Shown: positions 41,631 to 49,053 of the stretch, one piece after another
Layout of the letters: every line of letters starts with the position of its first letter
Numbering within the stretch: the stretch's first letter is position 1
Assembly: GCA_031411995.1 (NCBI GenBank)
Contig: JANOCD010000021.1
Coordinates: 1 to 64,000 of the forward strand
Source of the DNA: Rudanella sp031411995
GTDB lineage: Bacteria; Bacteroidota; Bacteroidia; Cytophagales; Spirosomataceae
DNA length: 64,000 nt
Direction of reading: 5' to 3'
Position numbers and translations under genes: made by a program
The notes under the pieces: generated by a model
What the model was told of the DNA's origin: nothing
What the model saw: the letters and a program-made list of their open reading frames with translations, nothing else
Databases searched by the model: none

Positions 41631-43112
41631 ATGATGCTGCTTCAATTGGCCAACGCCACCCTCCGCCGACCCAACAATTTTACGTTAGCCAAGCTCGACT
41701 GGACGCTTGAAACCGGCCAACATTGGGCGATTATCGGGCCGTCAGGCTCCGGGAAAAGCCTGTTGCTGGATGCGCTTGCAGGCCGTACTACCTTGATAGC
41801 CGGGCAGTTGCTCCATCGGGTTGGCTCGCGCAAAACCGAGGTCGAACTGGCGGCCCGCGATTATAGTTTCGACTGGCGCATTGCCGGAGCGACCCAGTTT
41901 TACCAGCAACGGTTTAATACCCAAACGCAGGACGATACCCCCACTGTCCGCGATTTGTTGCAACAACAAATTCGGCCCGTTGGCACCATCGACCCGGCCT
42001 CTGTAACACTTCCTCCACCCGCGTACCCGGACAGTTGGCTCACCGATGTAGCTGACCAAATGCACATTTTGCACCTGCTCGACCGGCGGCTAACTTCCCT
42101 CTCCAATGGCGAAACCCGCCGAACGTTGCTGGCCCGGTCGCTGCTGAAAAAACCTCATGTGCTGTTGCTCGATAACCCGTTTTCGGGTTTGGATGCCGAA
42201 AGCCGCGCCCAACTCCACACGACTATCGAGCGAGTGTCAAAAACGGGTGTTTCGCTGGTGATGGTGGTCGATGAGCGCGATGTGCCAGCCTGTATTACGC
42301 ATCGGCTTCTGCTGGAACAGCCTGCCCCGCTGCCCCAAACCGGACTGCCAGAACACCCAAAACCCTCCACACTTCCCTCAAACCCTCCACCGGATCGCCG
42401 GACCGCCCAAACCCCTTTCATCAACGCCGTCCGAATGCGAAATATCACCGTTCAGTACGGCGATAAAATAGTGCTGGATAGTATCGACTGGACGGTTCGC
42501 CGGGGGGAGAAATGGGCGTTGTTGGGACCAAATGGTTCGGGGAAAAGCACGCTCCTGAGCCTGATAACGGCTGATAATCCCCAAGCCTATGCCAATGATT
42601 TTGAGTTGTTTGACCGGAAACGCGGTACGGGCGAAAGCATCTGGCAAATCAAACAAAAAATCGGGTTCGTCTCCCCCGAACTGCATTTGTATTTTCCCCG
42701 GCAAACACGGGTTTGGGATGTGGTGGCATCAGGTTTGTTCGACACAATGGGGCTGTTTCGGAAACTTAAACCGGAGCAAATAACTTTGGTGGAAGCTCAA
42801 CTGCACCAACTCGATTTGTGGGGTCTGCGCGACCAGCCCTTGTCGGCACTCTCGGCGGGGCAACAGCGGTGGGCGTTACTGGCCCGCGCCCTTATCAAAA
42901 ACCCACCCTTGCTGGTACTCGACGAACCGACGCAGGGACTCGATGCGGCCCATACCGAGCAGTTTCCTCACTTGGTGGAGCAACAGTGTTCTATCTCCGT
43001 GGCGACGGCCCGTTCCGACCAAACGCTGATTTACGTAACCCATTACCCCGACGAACTGCCCCGCTGCATTACGCACACGTTGCAGTTGGCAGAAGGACGG
43101 GTTGTGCATTAA
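41631..43112 (+). CDS. Double ABC ATPase protein (ModF-like)
   Basis: This 493-aa cytoplasmic protein has two ABC domains in tandem and no membrane segment, as in ModF. Domain 1 has IIGPSGSGKSLLLDALAG, signature LSNGETRRTLLARSL and Walker B VLLLDNPFSGLD. Domain 2 has LLGPNGSGKSTLLSLITA, signature LSAGQQRWALLARAL and LLVLDEPTQGLD. In domain 1 the catalytic glutamate after the Walker B aspartate is Asn. E. coli ModF is tied to molybdenum metabolism without a clear mechanism, and no molybdate transport gene is nearby. ATG codons at 41631 and 41634 are both possible. Confidence 0.88.
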   Translation: MMLLQLANATLRRPNNFTLAKLDWTLETGQHWAIIGPSGSGKSLLLDALAGRTTLIAGQLLHRVGSRKTEVELAARDYSFDWRIAGATQFYQQRFNTQTQDDTPTVRDLLQQQIRPVGTIDPASVTLPPPAYPDSWLTDVADQMHILHLLDRRLTSLSNGETRRTLLARSLLKKPHVLLLDNPFSGLDAESRAQLHTTIERVSKTGVSLVMVVDERDVPACITHRLLLEQPAPLPQTGLPEHPKPSTLPSNPPPDRRTAQTPFINAVRMRNITVQYGDKIVLDSIDWTVRRGEKWALLGPNGSGKSTLLSLITADNPQAYANDFELFDRKRGTGESIWQIKQKIGFVSPELHLYFPRQTRVWDVVASGLFDTMGLFRKLKPEQITLVEAQLHQLDLWGLRDQPLSALSAGQQRWALLARALIKNPPLLVLDEPTQGLDAAHTEQFPHLVEQQCSISVATARSDQTLIYVTHYPDELPRCITHTLQLAEGRVVH

Positions 43113-43129
43113 GTCGTGTGCTATCTTTG
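43102..43129 (+). promoter_or_regulatory. Predicted folD promoter
   Basis: TATCTTTG at 43122-43129 matches the Bacteroidetes -7 consensus TAnnTTTG exactly, and TTG at 43102-43104 lies 17 bp upstream as a possible -33 box. Transcription would start around 43136, about 14 bases before the folD ATG. The promoter overlaps the 3' end of the ABC ATPase gene. It is inferred from consensus only. Confidence 0.5.
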
Positions 43130-43149
43130 CGGCTTCAATTCCCAACGCA

Positions 43150-44034
43150 ATGCAACTCTTAGACGGTAAACTTCTTTCCACCCAAATTAAAGGGGAAATC
43201 GCGGCCCAAGTCGCCGAAATCAAGGCCGAAGGTGGCAAAATTCCCCACCTTGTGGCTATTCTGGTTGGCTCGGCGGGCCGCTCAGAAACCTACGTAGCCA
43301 GCAAAATGAAAAGCTGCGAGGAAGTTGGAATGCACTCCACCCTGATTCGGTTTGACGATGACGTGACCGAAGAGGACCTGCTGGCAGCCGTGCGTGACGT
43401 AAACAACAACCCCGACATGGATGGACTGATTGTGCAGCTTCCTCTACCCAAACACGTGAACCCCGACCGCGTGATGGAAACAATTGACCCGGCGAAAGAT
43501 GTGGATGGCTTTCACCCGACCAACATTGGCCGCATGGCGAAGGGACTGCCCGCCTATGTCTCGGCAACGCCCCAGGGGATTCTTGAAATGCTGAAACGCT
43601 ACGAGATTCCAACCAGCGGCAAGCATTGTGTAGTGGTGGGCCGGAGCCAGATTGTGGGCCTGCCCATGTCTATTCTGATGCAGCGCAACGACTATCCCGG
43701 CAACTGCACCGTAACGCTGACCCACTCAAAAACCCAGAACCTGCCCGAAATTTGCCGCACCGCCGACATCCTGATTGCGGCCCTTGGCCGGCCCGGTTTC
43801 ATCACCGCCGACATGGTGAAGGACGGAGCCGTAGTTATTGACGTTGGTCTGGAAAAAGTGCCTGATGCCACTAAAAAGAGCGGTTTCGCCCTCAAGGGCG
43901 ACGTAAAGTTTGACGAAGTAGCCCCCAAAACAAGCTACATTACGCCTGTTCCGGGTGGAGTTGGCCTGATGACCATCTGCTCGCTCATGCAAAACACCGT
44001 GAAAGCCGCACGGGGGGAGGTTTATGGGAAATGA
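43150..44034 (+). CDS. folD: Methylenetetrahydrofolate dehydrogenase/cyclohydrolase
   Basis: This 294-aa bifunctional enzyme interconverts 5,10-methylene-, 5,10-methenyl- and 10-formyl-tetrahydrofolate with NADP. Typical segments are ETYVASKMKSCEEVGM (Tyr and catalytic Lys), GLIVQLPLPKHV, KDVDGFHPTNIGRMAKGLP, the dinucleotide loop VVVGRSQIVGLPMSILM and PVPGGVGLMTI. Length and motifs are standard. The frame opens at 43102, but the ATG at 43150 gives the usual QLLDGKLLSTQIK start. Confidence 0.96.
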   Translation: MQLLDGKLLSTQIKGEIAAQVAEIKAEGGKIPHLVAILVGSAGRSETYVASKMKSCEEVGMHSTLIRFDDDVTEEDLLAAVRDVNNNPDMDGLIVQLPLPKHVNPDRVMETIDPAKDVDGFHPTNIGRMAKGLPAYVSATPQGILEMLKRYEIPTSGKHCVVVGRSQIVGLPMSILMQRNDYPGNCTVTLTHSKTQNLPEICRTADILIAALGRPGFITADMVKDGAVVIDVGLEKVPDATKKSGFALKGDVKFDEVAPKTSYITPVPGGVGLMTICSLMQNTVKAARGEVYGK

Positions 44035-44082
44035 TGAATAATGGAGAATGAATGATGCTGATCAATCAGACTATCCAAGCCT

Positions 44083-45903
44083 ATGAAACACCTTCTATCC
44101 CTCGCCTTCATTATTCATTGTACATGCCTCATTAGCTATTCCGCTGCCGCCCAACCCAAACGCGAGTTCCGGGCGGCATGGGTGGCCACCGTGGGGAATA
44201 TTGACTGGCCCAGTTCCAAGAACCTGACTGCCGATCAGCAACGGGCCGAGTTCGTGGCCATTCTGAACAGCCACCAACAGGCGGGTCTAAACGCCGTGGT
44301 GGTGCAGGTCAGGAGCGTATGCGATGCCCTGTATCAGAGTTCATTAGAGCCGTGGACCGAGGTGCTGACGGGCAAGCAGGGCCAATCGCCTGGCTACGAT
44401 CCGCTGGCGTTTATGCTGACCGAAACTCGCAAACGGGGTATGGAATTTCATGCCTGGTTCAATCCGTATCGGGCCGTTACGAATGTGCAAACCGCTGTTT
44501 TAGACCCCACGCACGTGGTGCGCCGGAAACCCGAATGGCTGCTAGGGCAGGGCAATTTGCGCATTCTGAACCCCGCTTTGCCGGAGGTTCGGGCGTTTGT
44601 AACCTCGGCAATTATGGACGTAGTGCGCCGGTACGACATTGATGGGGTACATTTCGACGATTATTTTTATCCCTACCCACCCGCCACCGGAACAGCCCCT
44701 TTCAACGACGATTCGACCTTTGTGCGCCACAACCGGGGGTTCACTAACCGCGCCGATTGGCGACGCGACAACGTGAATCTGCTGGTGAAACAGGTGAGCG
44801 ACAGCATCCGGGCCGCCAAACCCTGGGTGAAGTTCGGTATATCGCCCTTTGGCATCTGGCAAAACAAAACCACGGCCCAACCAGAGGGATCAGCGACCAA
44901 CGGCTTGCAGGGCTACAACGATATTTATGCCGACTCGCGCAAATGGATTCAGTCAGGTTGGCTCGACTATATTGCCCCGCAACTCTACTGGCATTTCGGT
45001 AATACGGCGGCTGATTATGGTCTGCTGATTCCGTGGTGGGATACCGTGATGAAATCAGCCAACGGGCGGCATTTGTACATCGGTCAGGCGGCTTACCGCG
45101 TTGGCGGAACGGGCGAACCTACGGGCTGGCAACAACCCAATCAGATACCAACGCAACTCCGCCTGAACCGACAAACGTCTACTATTCAGGGCAGTATATT
45201 TTACAATACCACCACATTTCGCAACAATCCGCTTGGCCTGCGCGACTCGGTTCGTACCAATTTCTATGCCCGGCCCGCCCTGCGGCCACTGATGCCCTGG
45301 AAAACCAACTTCGCGCCACCAACGCCCACCGAGTTGACCGCTACGCCCACCGGAACCAACATGGAACTCCGCTGGAAAGTACTCATAGGCACTGTTGCGC
45401 CCGGATTTCCGCAGCCAGTCAGTCAATTTGTGGTTTATCGGTTTGATGGCAATAAGGTTGGCGACCAATCAACGGCGCAGTTTATCCGGGCCATCACACC
45501 CGATGCCACGCTTAGTTTCACCGATACGGGCCTTGTACCCGGTCAGGTCTATACCTACGTCATTACCACCCTCGACCGGATGCACAACGAGAGCAACCCG
45601 TCGAATGCCGTTCAAACACAGTTGGTTACGGCAGAGGAACCTGTTTTTGTAAGCGAGTTTTTGAACGCACCCAACCCGTTCGCCAACGAAACCGAGTTGC
45701 GCTATACCCTCACCCGCCGAGCCGAAGTCTCATTAACACTAACCGACGCAACGGGCCGCGAAGTTGCCCGTTTGGTGAATGCCCAACAGTCGGCGGGCGA
45801 ACACCGGGCGGTTTGGAATGCACGGGGCACAACACCCGGCGTTTATGTGGCCATGTTGATTGCTGGCGGGCAGCGGATGACGTTGCGGGTCGTGAAGCAA
45901 TAA
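44083..45903 (+). CDS. GHL10 (DUF187-type) glycoside hydrolase with T9SS sorting domain
   Basis: This 606-aa secreted protein has a signal peptide (about residues 1-23). A GHL10 / family-10-like TIM-barrel (about 24-340) follows, with REFRAAWVATVGNIDWPS, GLNAVVVQVRSVCDALY, MEFHAWFNPYRA and DIDGVHFDDYFYPYP. Next are an FN3-like domain (about 405-510) and a C-terminal type A T9SS sorting domain (about 525-606, NAPNPFANETELRYTL ... GVYVAMLIAGGQRMTLRVVK). GHL10 proteins act on glycans, including peptidoglycan-derived ones, but this substrate is not visible. It should be exported by T9SS and end up on the surface or outside. Confidence 0.9.
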   Translation: MKHLLSLAFIIHCTCLISYSAAAQPKREFRAAWVATVGNIDWPSSKNLTADQQRAEFVAILNSHQQAGLNAVVVQVRSVCDALYQSSLEPWTEVLTGKQGQSPGYDPLAFMLTETRKRGMEFHAWFNPYRAVTNVQTAVLDPTHVVRRKPEWLLGQGNLRILNPALPEVRAFVTSAIMDVVRRYDIDGVHFDDYFYPYPPATGTAPFNDDSTFVRHNRGFTNRADWRRDNVNLLVKQVSDSIRAAKPWVKFGISPFGIWQNKTTAQPEGSATNGLQGYNDIYADSRKWIQSGWLDYIAPQLYWHFGNTAADYGLLIPWWDTVMKSANGRHLYIGQAAYRVGGTGEPTGWQQPNQIPTQLRLNRQTSTIQGSIFYNTTTFRNNPLGLRDSVRTNFYARPALRPLMPWKTNFAPPTPTELTATPTGTNMELRWKVLIGTVAPGFPQPVSQFVVYRFDGNKVGDQSTAQFIRAITPDATLSFTDTGLVPGQVYTYVITTLDRMHNESNPSNAVQTQLVTAEEPVFVSEFLNAPNPFANETELRYTLTRRAEVSLTLTDATGREVARLVNAQQSAGEHRAVWNARGTTPGVYVAMLIAGGQRMTLRVVKQ

Positions 45904-45906
45904 TTT

Positions 45907-48855
45907 CTAAAACCCAATATCGACAACCAGGAATTCCCATTTTAGCTTGTTGGTATTCACGAGGTAGTTAACCCTTGCCCCCACTTCAAAAGGTTGCCGG
46001 AACCGCAGCACGTTGAACACAAACGTGAGGTCAGCACCCACCGTGGACAGGTTGCGACGGGCGGTCTCGAAGCGCACCAACTGCCCGGCCTGATTCACGA
46101 CCGGCACCTCCAATTGTCCCTGTGCAGCATCATAAAACACCGCTCCCTTGATTCGCTGAATGTAGGCTAACCGACCCAAACTCCAGTGCGTGTCGGCAAT
46201 GGGCAGCCGGTATTCAGCACTGCCCACCGTGAGTTTGTCGAAGCTGGTATAAAGCTGACCGCGTGGGTAAAACGTGATCGGGCTAAATCGGTAGGTATCC
46301 TGACCCGTATTGATTTGTTGCTGATAACCACCCCGGAGCCGAAGCGAATGGTGTTTCAAAAAGCCCGGAAAAAATAGGTTGGTTTGCAAACTCAATAACT
46401 CCCCGCCCAGTTTTCCGCCAAAAGGCGTAGTTTGCCAGTTGAAGGCGAGTGCCTGTCCCCAGGGTGGTGCCACATCGCGTTTGCTTTGTTTCAGAAGTCG
46501 CTGATAGGTCAGACCATAGGCCATAGCGTTGAGCATCCCGGCGCGGCCCACTTCGTTGAGGGGTGCAAAAGGCAAATCGTAGCCCGTTACCTGAATCAGG
46601 TTGTAATTGGCTGATAGCGTTAGGTTCTGGCTGTATTTTGATTGGGTCAGGCGAAACGGAAGCCGCACACCTGCCGACAGTTGGTTGTAGTTCCACTGGT
46701 CGGAGCGCAGGCTGTCTAAAGGTAATCGGCGGTCAACATAAACACTTGTTTTCCGCTTACCCGTCTGAAAACTAACATCCAGAATGGGATACAACCCCTG
46801 ATAGCTGGCATTCGCAAAGAAATTGCCAACCTGCTCCGATTGATTGTAGGCATAACCCGCCGAGAGTTGGGTGGTGCCGAGTAAGTCCCGCGAGTCGATA
46901 CCAACGGTAAGGCCCTGGCCGTTAGAGGTAAACAGTGGCCCCCAGCTATAAATATTGAGGGCGTGGGGCAATCGTCGGTAGCGGGTCGTATCGAACGGGG
47001 TTGGGGCTTGTCCAGGCCGGGTTGGGGTGCCGACTGAGTCGCTGAGGGCGACACGAGCCTGAGCCAAACCGGGTTCCTGGGCAATAAGCGGCCCAAAATA
47101 CCGAACGGTGCGGTCTTGCACCTCGGTGCCGGCTGTCCAGTTGGCCGGGTCAAGGGGGGCTTCCATCACGCGGAACCCGTCTGCCGAAAAATCATGGAAA
47201 GCCAGCGTTTTTTGGTTAGGCGAAACAGCCGCGTGGTAAGCTCCCAAAGGCCGCGAACTGACCTGAAACGTGCGCCCATTGCGGGTATCCACGGCATACA
47301 GATTGTCGATACCCGACTGGGGCGAATTATACAGCACAAAGTTGCCCCACTGTTGCGGGTGGCTGATGTTTCGGTTCAGGTTGGGTAACAAATCCGTTCG
47401 TTGGCCGCTTATCGCGTCGATGCGCTGAATCGTTTTTTTGCCATCGTTCAGGGCCACGGCCACAATGCTCTTGCTATCCTCCGACCAGCGCGGGTGCAGG
47501 TAGAAATCGCCGAACGGATTGGGAAGTGTTTGTTTCACGGTGCCCGTTTCGGCATCCAAAATCAGCAAGCGAGTTTTATAATCGGTTGTATTTTCGACCA
47601 CCACCAAACTGAACCCATCGGGCGAGAGTGCCACCGCATTGTAGCGCGTTTCGGAGGTTAGGCGGGTTTGTTGGCCCGTTGTCAAATCGAGCGAGCGAAT
47701 CTCCGACCAGACTTTTTGAGTCCAGCGCGGATGCGCCCGAAATTCAACCCACACGGCCCGCCCGGCATTCACCGACAGCATGTCGGGGTCGTTGAACAAG
47801 CCCTGCACAAATACTTTTTTTTCGGTGCCATTGCGCCGGAGCAACACCAACTGCTGAATATCGCCGAGGCCACTTTTCACAGCCAGAACCGTACTGTCTG
47901 AGACGTATTGTGGGTACTGATAATTGGTAAAAACGCCTTTTTCAGGCTGAACGGGTAATGCAGTAGCCGGGGTCAGTTTCAGTCCTTCGGCTTGCTTGGC
48001 CCAGGTTTCGGCCAGGTCGTTTACGGTTCGTTTATAGACATTGTCCACCCGCATTCCGGTCACTTTTTTCACACTGCCCGAAAACGAAAATGGCCAGGGA
48101 AAACGGTGGTAATAACTGTTCAAGACGCGGCTCCAGCCATCGGCACCGCTTTCGCGCCGGAGGTTAGTTGTCATCAGGTAACCGAGTACATAATGATTCG
48201 GAACATTATCGCGGTATGACCCAGCCACTGATTTATTATAATCGAATCGTCTGCCTGACAGCAGGTTAGCCCGGTATCCCATGTCAAAATTGGGAATTCG
48301 TCCGCGTCCACTTTGGCTCAGAGCTGTCTCGGTTCCTACGGCATCTCCCTCTGAAAACCAGTCAGGAATACCCAGCGTGGCCACGCCCAGCGCGTTGTAG
48401 CCAAACAAGGTGTAGGCCAGCTTGCCGAAGCCCTGCAACGCTTTCTCATACTGCACCACGTGTCGGTATTCATGCACCGACAGCAGATCAAGCCAGTCGT
48501 AGGTGCCCAGCAGGAACGGGTCTTGTGGGGGTGTCGTGAAAAATTCTGACCGCCTTGGCGTGAGTGTCACAAAACCATTGCTGATCGACGTTTGGTTTTG
48601 CAGCAGCAGCGACAATCGTCGGGGTTTGCGGTACAGCGTCGCGCTCACAGGTTCATAGATTCCTTCCAGTTTGTGGGCCGTTCGTTGGGCACGAGGGCCA
48701 AATCCTTCGGGATACAGCACCGAAAAATGGGGTGTTTTGATGCGATACCAGCGTAGATTCGCCGGGTTTTGGTCAATCAGGGGGAGGGTCTGGGCAGTGG
48801 CCGAAAGCAGCGGCAACGCGGCCAGCACCGACAGGAAGCGGGTTCTCAGGGACAT
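45907..48855 (-). CDS. Zinc peptidase (MA-like) / beta-propeller / outer-membrane barrel fusion
   Basis: This 982-aa protein has a signal peptide (about 1-21). A peptidase MA-like domain follows with HEYRH at 128-132 (HExxH) and PDWFSEGDA, whose Glu169 would be the third zinc ligand. Residues ~300-580 look like a TolB/DPP-IV-type beta-propeller with repeats such as LTSETRYNAVALSPDGFSLV, HPRWSEDSKSIVAVAL and AVSPNQKTLAFHDF. From about 650 on, alternating strands and glycine turns resemble an Omp85/BamA-type barrel that ends in phenylalanine, as outer-membrane proteins do. The function is unknown. It converges on the glycoside hydrolase gene (3-bp gap). Confidence 0.8.
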   Translation of the reverse strand: MSLRTRFLSVLAALPLLSATAQTLPLIDQNPANLRWYRIKTPHFSVLYPEGFGPRAQRTAHKLEGIYEPVSATLYRKPRRLSLLLQNQTSISNGFVTLTPRRSEFFTTPPQDPFLLGTYDWLDLLSVHEYRHVVQYEKALQGFGKLAYTLFGYNALGVATLGIPDWFSEGDAVGTETALSQSGRGRIPNFDMGYRANLLSGRRFDYNKSVAGSYRDNVPNHYVLGYLMTTNLRRESGADGWSRVLNSYYHRFPWPFSFSGSVKKVTGMRVDNVYKRTVNDLAETWAKQAEGLKLTPATALPVQPEKGVFTNYQYPQYVSDSTVLAVKSGLGDIQQLVLLRRNGTEKKVFVQGLFNDPDMLSVNAGRAVWVEFRAHPRWTQKVWSEIRSLDLTTGQQTRLTSETRYNAVALSPDGFSLVVVENTTDYKTRLLILDAETGTVKQTLPNPFGDFYLHPRWSEDSKSIVAVALNDGKKTIQRIDAISGQRTDLLPNLNRNISHPQQWGNFVLYNSPQSGIDNLYAVDTRNGRTFQVSSRPLGAYHAAVSPNQKTLAFHDFSADGFRVMEAPLDPANWTAGTEVQDRTVRYFGPLIAQEPGLAQARVALSDSVGTPTRPGQAPTPFDTTRYRRLPHALNIYSWGPLFTSNGQGLTVGIDSRDLLGTTQLSAGYAYNQSEQVGNFFANASYQGLYPILDVSFQTGKRKTSVYVDRRLPLDSLRSDQWNYNQLSAGVRLPFRLTQSKYSQNLTLSANYNLIQVTGYDLPFAPLNEVGRAGMLNAMAYGLTYQRLLKQSKRDVAPPWGQALAFNWQTTPFGGKLGGELLSLQTNLFFPGFLKHHSLRLRGGYQQQINTGQDTYRFSPITFYPRGQLYTSFDKLTVGSAEYRLPIADTHWSLGRLAYIQRIKGAVFYDAAQGQLEVPVVNQAGQLVRFETARRNLSTVGADLTFVFNVLRFRQPFEVGARVNYLVNTNKLKWEFLVVDIGF

Positions 48856-49053
48856 AGGGCACTAAGTAACGAAGAAAACCGATTGGGCAAGCACGGACCC
48901 CAGGAGAAACCCAGATTTGATCGTCTCGTAGTCAGTACCGTTCACATACAATTTAATCTGTAGGGTAATAGAATGTAAAAACTTTTTGCTTAACTTTATA
49001 GGTAAAATTAAATTTAATCATCCTATAAGACAAATTTTTTACTTTTCCATACT

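Noticed and set aside
44035..44120. ATTATTCAT-type near-repeats around the glycoside hydrolase start
   Set aside because: Short, imperfect AT-rich matches that partly encode the signal peptide; not distinguishable from chance.
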